Virus record (IMG/VR): IMGVR_UViG_3300032883_000356
Coordinates: 1 to 63,677 of that record
Direction: 5' to 3' (one strand)
DNA length: 63,677 nt
Source: a virus
Part shown: positions 40,994 to 49,327 of the stretch, piece by piece
How positions within the stretch are numbered: position 1 is the first letter of the stretch
Layout: each line of letters begins with the position of its first letter
Program-made: the position numbers and the translations under genes
The notes under the pieces: model-generated
Database searches by the model: none
Told to the model about the DNA's origin: nothing
Seen by the model: only the letters and a program-made list of their open reading frames with translations

Positions 40994-41302
40994 TTACGAG
41001 ATTGCGCATCTTACAGTAGCGCTAGGTCTCGGAGAAACTATCACAGTTGCTACCGGTACACAAAACTGATTAGGTACCGGAGAACAGCCAGGAATAACTA
41101 ATCCACCACTTTGCGTTCCAGATTTAGAAACCATGGTTTGCATTATCTGTTTTATTTTATAAATAGAACTTACGGAAGAACCACCACCACCAAGTGTATA
41201 GAATGGAAGAGGAGCAGACCTGTTGGTATCCGTAGGTATCTCTGACTCAAACGGGGCCTTTCTATATTGACCTCTTCTTGGGAATGTTCTAAGTATTTGC
41301 AT
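40994..41302 (-). CDS. Small hypothetical virion protein
   Basis: A 102-residue protein starting MQILRTFPRRGQYRKAPF, with a Gly/Ser linker (LGGGGSSVSSIYKIKQIMQ) and a hydrophobic end. No family is recognised. It is placed in the tail block, immediately next to a BppU-like gene. Confidence 0.5.
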   Translation of the reverse strand: MQILRTFPRRGQYRKAPFESEIPTDTNRSAPLPFYTLGGGGSSVSSIYKIKQIMQTMVSKSGTQSGGLVIPGCSPVPNQFCVPVATVIVSPRPSATVRCAIS

Positions 41303-41305
41303 TAT

Positions 41306-42421
41306 TTATTTCCATGGTTTGTAAACAAGAATTCCCTTAGAAATATCAAACTCCAAAACCGCCATAATGTTTGAATCCGCACCCCTTCCAAACATCCCAA
41401 TAAATACACGGAAACCAGCATAATATCCATCGTGAAAATCATGGCCGGTATTTACTGCGCTTGCACTTATATAGCGTGGTATCGGCATAAGGCTATCTGT
41501 GTAAATAAAACTAAAAGATTTAAGACTTGCAAAGTGAGTTCCACTAGGATACGCACCTTGCCATCTTCCCCACATTTCAAGGGTTTGCTGTGGATCAGCG
41601 GGAATCCCCCAGGCAGAAGCAACGGCTGCAGCATATGAATCGATATTTGTTACTATACATCCACACACGGAAATAGACGGAGCTGGAAGTAGGATTAACC
41701 CCGTTGCTAAACCACACCCAGATATAATATTACCACGACTTATTAAATACATACCAGAATACGAATCTAAATTCCATGCGGTGGGGTTACTCCATGTACA
41801 AAAACCAGATAGTAAATGCATATCAATACTATGCGATACAAGATCTGGGTATACCTTAAAATTAGAAATTACTCCGGCTATTCCTCCAACATTGGGAGCA
41901 TGTGCTCCTTGTGCAATACGTAAGGTTCCCAATCCTGGAAATGACACATGCGCATATCCAGATTGCGGATATACTGGGGTCCAATCTAATGGGTCAGTAA
42001 AATCAGTAAATGTCTTTACGTATGTAAATTGATTAACCGATGCTTCATACACAATCGTTATATTATAGGTTCTACCACTACCTGCATTATTGGTTATTTT
42101 AATATGAAGCATATGATTAGTATCAAGATCTTCATATGCACAAACATAACCCTCTCCTCTTTCTAGGTAAACACCAGAATTATCATTATCTGCCGGATCA
42201 ACAATAGTACCATCAAATGCTGTTGTTCCATAAACAAGATCCCCCAATAATCCGGTTGTTCGTTTAAATATACTTACTTCGGTTGTTCCACCACCAGAAC
42301 TGGGAACAATTTTTATTTTGTATATATCTATATTATCTAAAGCAATAGGCTGGTCGATCATTAGTGACGATCCACCAGAAATTAGTGCGGTAGTAAACGA
42401 GAGAGTGGTATATCTAGACAT
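41306..42421 (-). CDS. Tail surface protein, laminin-G-like (paralogue of 42430-43497)
   Basis: A 371-residue protein. The first 130 residues align over their whole length with those of the next gene (YTTLSFTTALIS... and FETLSFTSASIP...; then IFKRTTGL / IFKRSTAL, YEDLDTNHMLHIKITNN / YEDLDNYSNLHISITNN). The remainder is a jelly-roll-like domain in both. Tandem duplication within a fibre or adhesin module is likely. Receptor or glycan binding is inferred. Confidence 0.6.
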   Translation of the reverse strand: MSRYTTLSFTTALISGGSSLMIDQPIALDNIDIYKIKIVPSSGGGTTEVSIFKRTTGLLGDLVYGTTAFDGTIVDPADNDNSGVYLERGEGYVCAYEDLDTNHMLHIKITNNAGSGRTYNITIVYEASVNQFTYVKTFTDFTDPLDWTPVYPQSGYAHVSFPGLGTLRIAQGAHAPNVGGIAGVISNFKVYPDLVSHSIDMHLLSGFCTWSNPTAWNLDSYSGMYLISRGNIISGCGLATGLILLPAPSISVCGCIVTNIDSYAAAVASAWGIPADPQQTLEMWGRWQGAYPSGTHFASLKSFSFIYTDSLMPIPRYISASAVNTGHDFHDGYYAGFRVFIGMFGRGADSNIMAVLEFDISKGILVYKPWK

Positions 42422-42429
42422 GAAGTATC

Positions 42430-43497
42430 CTATTCAGCAACATATGATAATCCCTCTTCAATCTCAACCTCACTTAGGGTTCCATATGTATTTGTATTCG
42501 CTCCCGCAGCAAGACATCCGACAAAAAATCTCAATCCTGCCACATAAGCATCAACCAGGTCAAAACTACCAGTTCCAACGGCCAATGTATTCCAACCCGC
42601 TCCATCTAAATTATAATCGAATGTAAGTATTCCAAAAGTCTTACCATTACCACCACCAAAAGTTAATTCAATTTCTAGGGATGAAGTAATTGGCGATATT
42701 CCAAGAGACACACTGGTAGAATATATCGCTCCACTGTCAATATTTTCGTACATCAGTTTCAGTTTATTAGAAGAATCAACATGAACCACTGCTCCCCAAA
42801 GGGTAATCCCAACGCTTCCTACAAATATACCCCAGTACTGATCTTGATTAGGAGCGGCTCTCACCGGAAGTTTCATATTGATAAATTTTGCCCTTAGCTT
42901 AATTTGCTGTGTAGCAGGATCTGGATAAAGACCAAATCTGCTTGCCACTCCCATAAAACCACCAGCATTGGGAGTATTGTTAGCACTAGTCATAACAGCC
43001 TGATTACTACCATTAAATGCAAGTGTTCCAAGTGCGGATTGTGGATATATGGGAATCCAGAATAAAGGATCAACGAATTCGATAAACGTCTGAATGGTCT
43101 GTGGTGGATTTCCTCTTTGTTCGTAGATAATTGTTACATCATACGTTTGCGCAAGACCTCCGTTATTTGTGATCGAGATATGTAAATTAGAATAGTTATC
43201 AAGATCTTCATATGGGAACAGAAACCCTTCGTTAACTTCTACCGGTGGGGAAACCCCATCGTTAAGAACCGGATCGATAAGATCTCCTGAAAACGGAAGA
43301 GTATTGTATACACAATCCACAGCAAGTGCGGTTGATCTCTTGAAAATTCCCACCTGACTAGTACCGGTACCAGCACTTGGAACTACTTTTACTTTATGAA
43401 CATTAATATAATTTACCGGAATTGCTTCGTCTATTACAAGTGAATTTCCATTGGGGATGGATGCGCTTGTAAAACTTAAAGTTTCAAATCGAGACAT
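42430..43497 (-). CDS. Tail surface protein, laminin-G-like (paralogue of 41306-42421)
   Basis: A 355-residue partner of the preceding entry. Its C-terminal half (LEIELTFGGGNGKTFGILTF, VGCLAAGANTNTYGTLSEV) has the strand pattern of a concanavalin/laminin-G jelly roll, and matches the partner's AGFRVFIGMFGRGADSNIMA end. Two copies could bind different glycans. Confidence 0.6.
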   Translation of the reverse strand: MSRFETLSFTSASIPNGNSLVIDEAIPVNYINVHKVKVVPSAGTGTSQVGIFKRSTALAVDCVYNTLPFSGDLIDPVLNDGVSPPVEVNEGFLFPYEDLDNYSNLHISITNNGGLAQTYDVTIIYEQRGNPPQTIQTFIEFVDPLFWIPIYPQSALGTLAFNGSNQAVMTSANNTPNAGGFMGVASRFGLYPDPATQQIKLRAKFINMKLPVRAAPNQDQYWGIFVGSVGITLWGAVVHVDSSNKLKLMYENIDSGAIYSTSVSLGISPITSSLEIELTFGGGNGKTFGILTFDYNLDGAGWNTLAVGTGSFDLVDAYVAGLRFFVGCLAAGANTNTYGTLSEVEIEEGLSYVAE

Positions 43498-43506
43498 ACA
43501 TTACTC

Positions 43507-43893
43507 CTAAGCCCTAACATCCTGGAACTTAAATACAAAGTTTAAAATATCACCTAAGCCCAGTGTAACTCCTGGTAATTGGACTTCCCGGCAAAGCATA
43601 TTTCCACCAGCAACATTATCAAAAAGTGCCCACTCTGTAATTTGTAGCGGGGCCAAGGCGGTAAGAGACCCACTAATCTGATATGTATCACCAGCAACCG
43701 AAATAGTTATAATCGCACTTACGCCAGTTGCTCTTACGTAACCTCCAGTTGTGTCTTCAGTCTCAAGATCGGTATCACCAGCAACTGGAACCGTTGTCCC
43801 AATACCCCAACCAATATAAAGAGGTTCGGTACCAAGACCTTTGATGCGACTAGTTACAATTGCCAACCCAATATCTGTTACAATTTTAGACAT
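43507..43893 (-). CDS. Small tail-fibre-associated protein
   Basis: A 128-residue beta-rich protein (GLAIVTSRIKGLGTEPLYIG, ITEWALFDN), resembling small phage structural proteins that sit on tail fibres. It contains the common EWALFDN motif of fibre proteins. No enzymatic motif. Confidence 0.55.
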   Translation of the reverse strand: MSKIVTDIGLAIVTSRIKGLGTEPLYIGWGIGTTVPVAGDTDLETEDTTGGYVRATGVSAIITISVAGDTYQISGSLTALAPLQITEWALFDNVAGGNMLCREVQLPGVTLGLGDILNFVFKFQDVRA

Positions 43894-43904
43894 CTAGATA
43901 GCTC

Positions 43905-44201
43905 CTAGAATACTTCATATAGAACATTAACGCTCTCACCAGTCGTACCAACAGCGTAGATTTGATTAAGGTCTAAGTTATTACCTACACCATAGGCCCT
44001 AAGTTCGATCCTGTCGTAACCAAACATAAAGAATGGAATTATAAGAATTCCATTACCAGCTAATAGGGTGTCATCTCCAACTTCGATTCCGCCTTGATTA
44101 TTCTGGTCGGCCTGAATAATAGCAAATGAGCATTTTATATTTACTGGAGACAATGGTTCTGCGTTAGCCGAACCAAGAGTTTTCTTTAATAGTTTAAACA
44201 T
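43905..44201 (-). CDS. Small virion protein (paralogue of 44212-44511)
   Basis: A 98-residue protein. It and the next gene's product share NAEPLSPVNI/NPEPLSPVSL, AIIQA, GVGNN(L/F)DL and end in VNVLYEV(F) or VNILYEI(Y). The two form a tandem duplicate pair. Beta-rich; unknown function. Confidence 0.6.
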   Translation of the reverse strand: MFKLLKKTLGSANAEPLSPVNIKCSFAIIQADQNNQGGIEVGDDTLLAGNGILIIPFFMFGYDRIELRAYGVGNNLDLNQIYAVGTTGESVNVLYEVF

Positions 44202-44211
44202 TTATATACCT

Positions 44212-44511
44212 CTAATAAATTTCATATAAAATATTTACTCCGTCATCAATGCTTCCCAAGATGGATAAATCTTTTAAGTCAAAGTTGTTTCCAACACCAG
44301 TCGCTCCAATTGTAACACTTGGAAGCTGAACATCATCAGTGGGTTTAACCAACTCAATACCTTTTCCTAACACCAGGGAATTATCACTAATTTCAACTAC
44401 GTTGTCATTGCTACGCTTAGCCTGAATGATCGCTTGAGATATTATTAGTGATACTGGAGACAATGGTTCTGGGTTTGTGGACTCAATAACCTTCTCCAAA
44501 AATACAAACAT
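44212..44511 (-). CDS. Small virion protein (paralogue of 43905-44201)
   Basis: A 99-residue protein, clearly homologous to its left neighbour over its full length. Differences are spread evenly rather than clustered, indicating an old duplication under selection. Function unknown. Confidence 0.6.
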   Translation of the reverse strand: MFVFLEKVIESTNPEPLSPVSLIISQAIIQAKRSNDNVVEISDNSLVLGKGIELVKPTDDVQLPSVTIGATGVGNNFDLKDLSILGSIDDGVNILYEIY

Positions 44512-44521
44512 TTAATCGTCT

Positions 44522-44749
44522 TTAAAATCCCTGTCTGTTACGTTCACAATCAGGCTTTGTCGGAAGATCCTCATCATCAAGAATGAATGGAGTTATGAAT
44601 TCACCACCAGCTTTAACACCACAATCAGGTACACGAAATGCCATGGATGGATCATCCGGAGAACGTCCTTCGGGTGGAATATGCCCCGTAGGCTCTTGGT
44701 TAAATTCAGGATCTGGACGACATTGTTCTCTTGGGACTTCTTTTCTCAT
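44522..44749 (-). CDS. Small acidic/Pro-rich protein
   Basis: A 75-residue protein rich in Pro, Glu and Asp (PDPEFNQEPTGHIPPEGR), without a predicted domain. AGGAGA precedes the ATG, and a candidate promoter/operator lies just upstream at 44768-44787. Function unknown. Confidence 0.5.
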   Translation of the reverse strand: MRKEVPREQCRPDPEFNQEPTGHIPPEGRSPDDPSMAFRVPDCGVKAGGEFITPFILDDEDLPTKPDCERNRQGF

Positions 44750-44767
44750 TATTAATCTCCTGTACTT

Positions 44768-44787
44768 ATGATATCATTGCTTGTCAA
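44768..44787 (-). promoter_or_regulatory. Putative promoter/operator with perfect palindrome
   Basis: TTGACA (44782-44787) is followed 4 bases later by the perfect 10-base palindrome ATGATATCAT (44768-44777), which also contains an extended -10-like TGATATCAT. The layout repeats the one at 21430-21449. Confidence 0.35.
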
Positions 44788-44792
44788 TATTT

Positions 44793-45494
44793 TTAATATT
44801 CATAACCTATGATTGTCATTCCCACCGTACAAGTATTTGCGCTTGTAAACCACGTAAAGGTAATCTGTTGTCCAGTTGCCACTTCAAGTCCATCAGGTAT
44901 CGGAATGCAGATAACATCTCCTGCACCGGCTGTTACGGCCCCAGCGGAACTTCCAGGCAAAACAACATCGAATATAATCGGACTACTGTTTAAAATTGGG
45001 ATTGCTTGACGGATACGGAATCTCGCTAAATTGGTAACTGTACCAGTTGCCTTAACGTAGACACTTACCTGTTGAATCCTTAGAGTTTTACCTGGTGAAA
45101 CTTGTAGGAAATTGCCCGCTCCAAGAACGGAACACCCACGAGTTCCACTGGTGAAATTCGTAAGAGCCGATTCCACGGCGGCTGTACCAGCCATTTCCTC
45201 CCAGACTAGACAAACCTGACTCCGCCCAGCGTCCTTCATTTCCTGTACGGATAACCCAAAAGTCCCCTGGTTTCCCTTTTCGGTAACCTCGATTGTATCT
45301 CCGTCGGAATCAACAATCTTGGAAATAATAGAACTTTGATCCGAAGCAAGAACGACCGGTATACTTGCAGCCATATCTTTTTGTCCGGGGGAGAATTCAA
45401 TTCCATCAGTGCTGTAAAGTGTTGTTCTGGCTGCTTTGCTAACAGGATCGACTTTGAGAATGTCAGTACTGTCACCACTCTTTATGAGAGCCAT
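44793..45494 (-). CDS. Virion structural protein
   Basis: A 233-residue beta-rich protein with the segment MAASIPVVLASDQSSI, frequent in phage structural proteins, and a C-terminal beta domain (DGLEVATGQQITFTWFT). No catalytic motif. It lies in the tail block and is probably a fibre-associated or decorating protein. Confidence 0.55.
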   Translation of the reverse strand: MALIKSGDSTDILKVDPVSKAARTTLYSTDGIEFSPGQKDMAASIPVVLASDQSSIISKIVDSDGDTIEVTEKGNQGTFGLSVQEMKDAGRSQVCLVWEEMAGTAAVESALTNFTSGTRGCSVLGAGNFLQVSPGKTLRIQQVSVYVKATGTVTNLARFRIRQAIPILNSSPIIFDVVLPGSSAGAVTAGAGDVICIPIPDGLEVATGQQITFTWFTSANTCTVGMTIIGYEY

Positions 45495-45503
45495 CCCTAT
45501 TCC

Positions 45504-45800
45504 TTAATCCACCACATAATTAATTTTGAATTTATCAGCCACATATCCGTCGATCCCTCTGGCATAGATCTTTAACTCGCCAGTCCCCGGTCCAAACTTT
45601 AAGTCTAGTCCATCCATTTCAAGTTCATCCAGATCTTTTCCTGTTGGAGCTTCATAGGCCACACAACCGGTAATCTTCGATGTTGGACAAACCAATACAT
45701 CGACCACGGTAAATTCAGCCTCAGAAACTCCCAATACACCGAAATCAATCTCAACTTGTCTAATGGGAAGACGGAAGGATATCTGAAAATCCCAACTCAT
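45504..45800 (-). CDS. Small virion protein
   Basis: A 98-residue beta-rich protein (FQISFRLPIRQVEIDFGVL, GELKIYARGIDGYVADKF). It ends one base before the collagen-like gene. Probably a virion component. Not recognised further. Confidence 0.5.
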   Translation of the reverse strand: MSWDFQISFRLPIRQVEIDFGVLGVSEAEFTVVDVLVCPTSKITGCVAYEAPTGKDLDELEMDGLDLKFGPGTGELKIYARGIDGYVADKFKINYVVD

Positions 45801-45801
45801 A

Positions 45802-45993
45802 TTATGCTAACTTGTAGACATTTCCATTATCAGTATCCAAATAAAGATCTCCAGCCAATGATCCCGGAACCACGTCGGGTACGCCAGCCCCAGTAAACCA
45901 GGTCGCCCCCCTAACTCCGGTATCACCGGTATCACCTTTATCGCCCGTGTCACCTTGCGGTCCCTTTATATTTGTAATCTCACTCCATGCCAT
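45802..45993 (-). CDS. Short collagen-like fibre protein
   Basis: A 63-residue protein with Gly-x-y triplets (GPQGDTGDKGDTGDTG) followed by a trimer-capping-like segment (AGDLYLDTDNGNVYKL). Its C-terminus matches that of the gene at 45980-46153, its upstream neighbour. Such short collagen-like parts often extend or join fibres. Confidence 0.6.
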   Translation of the reverse strand: MAWSEITNIKGPQGDTGDKGDTGDTGVRGATWFTGAGVPDVVPGSLAGDLYLDTDNGNVYKLA

Positions 45994-46153
45994 GATTTAT
46001 CCATTCCAATTCATAAAGATTTCCGGTATCAACATCAAGATAAAAATCACCATCGGTCGCACCTTCTACGAAAGATGGTGGACCGGACCCGTGAAATACT
46101 TTAATCTTTTGTGGTTGATTTGTTTCGCCACCATATATTGTTATTTGAGCCAA
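45980..46153 (-). CDS. Short fibre-tip protein with TTG start
   Basis: A 57-residue frame from TTG 46153 to TGA 45980. It reads AQITIYGGETNQ then KVFHGSGPPSFVEGATDG and DFYLDVDTGNLYELEW. The second half aligns with the next gene's WFTGAGVPDVVPGSLAGDLYLDTDNGNVYKL, so the frame is very likely coding. It overlaps that gene by 14 bases. The ribosome-binding site (GGGGGA) is farther than usual, so the exact start is uncertain. Confidence 0.5.
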   Translation of the reverse strand: MAQITIYGGETNQPQKIKVFHGSGPPSFVEGATDGDFYLDVDTGNLYELEWINHGME

Positions 46154-46180
46154 TCAACGTACCAATCCCCCAATTTAATT

Positions 46181-46831
46181 CTACACCTTCTCTGTCAATA
46201 CCAGATACTGCTGTTCCCCAACCGATACTGGCAAACTCATTTGCCCTATCTTAATAGAGCTATCACACCAAGATCGAAATCCGAGTTCACGAGCCCGCTT
46301 ACAAAATTCCACATCTTCACCATAGGGCAAACCAGCAGAGCCTCCCCAGATGGGTATATCCATCGCTTTTAGTACCTCTGTCTTGATCAACATCACACCA
46401 GTGCCGCTTCCACCCGGTGTTTCAAATAAAGCATTTTCTGGATAGTCATATATCGGAACGTAGTTTCCTAGTTCATCAATATCAAATATTAACGGTTCAA
46501 TTGGCGGGGTTGATCTAAAAAATAATGGCGATACTATATCAACATCATGAACTAGCAGTTTATCGATGAGGCCTGGAACAACAACCATGTCATCATCAAT
46601 AAGCAAAAGAAAGTCTGCACCACCCTCTATGGCAGTATGTGAGGCTGTATTTCTGGCTATAATTGTTTTCATTTTTGGACCTGGCACACACCATCTAACT
46701 TCATACTTTCTAATAGTTTCTGCGTAACCAGTGTATTGTGAGAATATTAAAAAACGGATAAATGGTTCTGGTTGGACAGAATGATAAACCGGTACCGCTA
46801 TTAAGATCTTTGGTATGTTTTTACTTGACAT
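46181..46831 (-). CDS. Family 2 glycosyltransferase next to tail genes
   Basis: From ATG 46831 (AGGAG seven bases upstream) the product is 216 residues. It starts KNIPKILIAVPVYHSVQ, has FLLLIDDDMVVVPG with Asp79-81, and later LPYGEDVEFCKRARELGF as in phage-borne GT2 enzymes. A longer frame reaching 47071 runs over the divergent HNH gene and is rejected. Location between fibre and connector genes suggests modification of virion proteins or host surface. Confidence 0.8.
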   Translation of the reverse strand: MSSKNIPKILIAVPVYHSVQPEPFIRFLIFSQYTGYAETIRKYEVRWCVPGPKMKTIIARNTASHTAIEGGADFLLLIDDDMVVVPGLIDKLLVHDVDIVSPLFFRSTPPIEPLIFDIDELGNYVPIYDYPENALFETPGGSGTGVMLIKTEVLKAMDIPIWGGSAGLPYGEDVEFCKRARELGFRSWCDSSIKIGQMSLPVSVGEQQYLVLTEKV

Positions 46832-46853
46832 GTGGCGGCTCCTATGATATAAT
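46825..46853 (+). promoter_or_regulatory. Full-consensus sigma70 promoter for the HNH gene
   Basis: TTGACA (46825-46830), a 17-base spacer and TATAAT (46848-46853) with the extended TG at 46845-46846 form a full-consensus promoter on the plus strand, reading into the HNH gene whose ribosome-binding site AAAGGA follows. The -35 overlaps the start codon of the divergent glycosyltransferase gene, so the two genes may interfere. Confidence 0.85.
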
Positions 46854-46874
46854 ACATTTTGAAAGGATGGAATT

Positions 46875-47777
46875 ATGACACAAGATAGAATTATGAGAAA
46901 ATGTCCCGGATGTGAGACCGAATACGAAACATATATTAAACACAACGGAATGCCATATCGTGAATTTTGCAGTATGGCATGCTCTAATCGTTCTAGGGCT
47001 GAAAGGGCTGCTAATACACTTTGGGAAAAAAGACATGAGGTTGGCGATCTTAGAGCCCCAAGGAATGTCAATAAAATTTCTATAGAGGAGGATCTTGCTA
47101 TTAAAAATTCTCCAAAGCCGCTTTGTGCTTGCGGTTGTGGTCAACCAGTTAAAAGAATTGACAGAAAATACATATTCGGACACTACGCCAACGTTACAAG
47201 AACTACAAGAATTACAAAGCGGTGTCTGTGGTGTCAGAAAGAAATCGTAGTTGCTGAAAAGTACAAAGACAGACATAATTATTGCAGCAAAACATGTGAG
47301 ATGAAGCATAGAATGACAGGAACAAAAAGAACTGGGTGGGTAAAAAGAATTTGTCCAATTTGCCAATCTGAATATGAAACAACGGCTGGAGATCTTGAAT
47401 CCGGGCGGCGGGTTACCTGTTCTTATGCTTGTGGAATTGAGGCTAGTAGGAGAAGCAGGATTATTAGTCCTGATGGATATCCAACGGCTAGGGAACCACA
47501 AAGAGATCAAACTCTTCAATCTAGACAAAAATGTGATAATTGTGAGTATGGGGAAATTACCGACCTTCTGGTTATTCATCACATTGATCACAATCCAAGA
47601 AATGGCAATCCGGCCAATATCTTACTCCTGTGCCCTATGTGCCATGCAAAGGAACACCATAGACTAAAAACCGGATGGTTCACTGAAACTAAACATGGAT
47701 ACAAAAAAGATATTGGGTATACTGACAATATCGAAATACGGCAAGAAAACGGCACAGTTAACATAGATGAAATTTGA
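46875..47777 (+). CDS. HNH homing endonuclease with multiple zinc fingers
   Basis: A 300-residue protein with four Cys-rich finger-like units (CPGCETEYE, CACGCGQPV, CLWCQKE, CPICQSEYE) and a C-terminal HNH domain: CDNCEYGEITDLLVIHHIDH then NILLLCPMCHAKEHH. It is the only plus-strand gene between 3813 and the right end, is placed between two minus-strand genes and has its own promoter, all typical of a mobile endonuclease. The target site is probably the surrounding junction. Convergent with the connector gene, with a 28-base gap. Confidence 0.88.
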   Translation: MTQDRIMRKCPGCETEYETYIKHNGMPYREFCSMACSNRSRAERAANTLWEKRHEVGDLRAPRNVNKISIEEDLAIKNSPKPLCACGCGQPVKRIDRKYIFGHYANVTRTTRITKRCLWCQKEIVVAEKYKDRHNYCSKTCEMKHRMTGTKRTGWVKRICPICQSEYETTAGDLESGRRVTCSYACGIEASRRSRIISPDGYPTAREPQRDQTLQSRQKCDNCEYGEITDLLVIHHIDHNPRNGNPANILLLCPMCHAKEHHRLKTGWFTETKHGYKKDIGYTDNIEIRQENGTVNIDEI

Positions 47778-47805
47778 TTTCAAAGTACCCATAAGTCCTT
47801 TATTT

Positions 47806-48996
47806 CTAAGTATATCCGAAGACAGAATCTACATCGTGCGCTTGCCAATATGCGGCTCCGTGCTGAGTAAAAGGATAACGACTGAAAGCCCACTGAAGAT
47901 TCTGCATATACAAACTATCATCCGAAATCGCAGCCGCTTGTAAGTCTAGTTCGAATTGTTGAGCAAACGCTGAAGCGAGGGTGGGATCATAATATGGACT
48001 CTTTCGATTAAACATCATGACATCCGCAATCGCTCCATCAACAAGCAAGTGAGAAGGGATAGCTGGTGGTGGGGTATCCTCGTCATCAACCATATTATCT
48101 ACTGTGCGATAGGCCAAATATGGGAACCCCTGTTCCATACTTGGGGTTGGATAAAGTTCATACTGAAACCTGCCAATCTCGTCTGGAACATAATCATTAA
48201 GCATATATACCCATCCAGTAGTTTGTCGCCAGGTATCGTATGTATTTAAGACTTCCTGTGGCATGTTAAGTCGTAGTCTCCAGCCCTGTGCTGTATTAAC
48301 CACTGACCAAACCATTCGTAGGTTTTGTCCCAATGTAACATAAACTTGTACTATATTATAATTAGAACCAAGAGCGCTTGGATGTCCATATGGAAGATCT
48401 AGTATAAGCTGTTGAGATGAAGTAACAGCTCTTATGTTATAGAATGGTCTTACGGTTCCAAGCCTAAACTGTCGTCTAACCAGAGACGACTTACTTATAG
48501 TACATCCAACGGAATGGGCAATTCTTGGTTTCGCTTTAAAACTGGCTGGCCCGGCTGATATAACCAGAACTGGCTCCATCGATGGTGTTCCATCGTCAAA
48601 TAGAACCCAATCTCCGGTATCAATGTTAACCATTGAGCTAGGATAAACATCTTGATATTCACCAAGAAGTGTGATAGCCGTAGACAATACAGTAGTAAGT
48701 GGCACCAAATCGTCTACTGGCCATAATGTACTATGGCCAGTTACTATATTAGAACCCCTAGTAACGTCTACTGATCCAATAGGGTATGCTGCAGGAACGG
48801 ACAACTCTCCACGCACAAGAAGACCGCCCCACATTCTGCGATCTTGTACTTGACGCAAACGAGTATTTAGCCTACGCTTTGCTAGCTGAGCTGGGCAATC
48901 AGGATTGTACGAGAGAACATGGTCCACCATCTGGACAAAATTCTCCTGTACCATCGCTCCGCCCGCTAAGGGTTGAGTTGGTCCAGTGTATGGCAT
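47806..48996 (-). CDS. Head-tail connector/adaptor-like protein
   Basis: A 396-residue protein. The N-terminal region (NPDCPAQLAKRRLNTRLRQV) and the C-terminal helix-rich region (HLLVDGAIADVMMFNR, FAQQFELDLQAAAI) frame a central beta part. This helix-beta-helix plan and its position before the head genes fit a podoviral connector/neck protein. No family was confidently recognised. Confidence 0.55.
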   Translation of the reverse strand: MPYTGPTQPLAGGAMVQENFVQMVDHVLSYNPDCPAQLAKRRLNTRLRQVQDRRMWGGLLVRGELSVPAAYPIGSVDVTRGSNIVTGHSTLWPVDDLVPLTTVLSTAITLLGEYQDVYPSSMVNIDTGDWVLFDDGTPSMEPVLVISAGPASFKAKPRIAHSVGCTISKSSLVRRQFRLGTVRPFYNIRAVTSSQQLILDLPYGHPSALGSNYNIVQVYVTLGQNLRMVWSVVNTAQGWRLRLNMPQEVLNTYDTWRQTTGWVYMLNDYVPDEIGRFQYELYPTPSMEQGFPYLAYRTVDNMVDDEDTPPPAIPSHLLVDGAIADVMMFNRKSPYYDPTLASAFAQQFELDLQAAAISDDSLYMQNLQWAFSRYPFTQHGAAYWQAHDVDSVFGYT

Positions 48997-49015
48997 GTTC
49001 CACTCTTATAGAACA

Positions 49016-49040
49016 GGCCGGAACTGTTTAGGTTCCGGCC
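49016..49040 (-). terminator. GC-rich hairpin after head genes (possible terminator)
   Basis: GGCCGGAAC and GTTCCGGCC form a perfect 9-bp stem with a 7-base loop between the connector gene and the 49049-49315 gene. In the minus direction it is followed by TGTTCTATAAG, a poor T-run, so termination may be partial and reduce connector expression relative to capsid genes. Confidence 0.5.
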
Positions 49041-49048
49041 CATAAAGA

Positions 49049-49315
49049 CTAGTTGAATCCGTAAGCTATAATTGATACTGTTGGTGTTGGAAATCCAGCT
49101 ACGTCAAATGTAATAGTTCCACTTGGTGGTGGCGTTGATGGCAATACCGCACCAACTACCGAAGCAGCTGAAAATGAATTAACGCTAACATGTTCAACCA
49201 CTGATAGTCCGGTTTCAAATGTATCTCCATCACTTACCGCAACAAACACAGCTACAACACCATCGATATTTCCCAGATTCAATTTCCTGGAATAAAAAGG
49301 GGTTAAGACACCCAT
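49049..49315 (-). CDS. Small virion structural protein
   Basis: An 88-residue beta-rich protein (GVVAVFVAVSDGDTFETG, SGTITFDVAGFPTPTVSII). It lies downstream of the capsid and decoration-like genes. Probably a minor head component. No family recognised. Confidence 0.5.
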   Translation of the reverse strand: MGVLTPFYSRKLNLGNIDGVVAVFVAVSDGDTFETGLSVVEHVSVNSFSAASVVGAVLPSTPPPSGTITFDVAGFPTPTVSIIAYGFN

Positions 49316-49327
49316 GGTTTCACCCCC

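Noticed and set aside
46832-47071. N-terminal extension of the glycosyltransferase to position 47071
   Set aside because: The extra 80 residues run antisense over the HNH gene, while ATG 46831 has a good ribosome-binding site and starts with a normal GT2 N-terminus.
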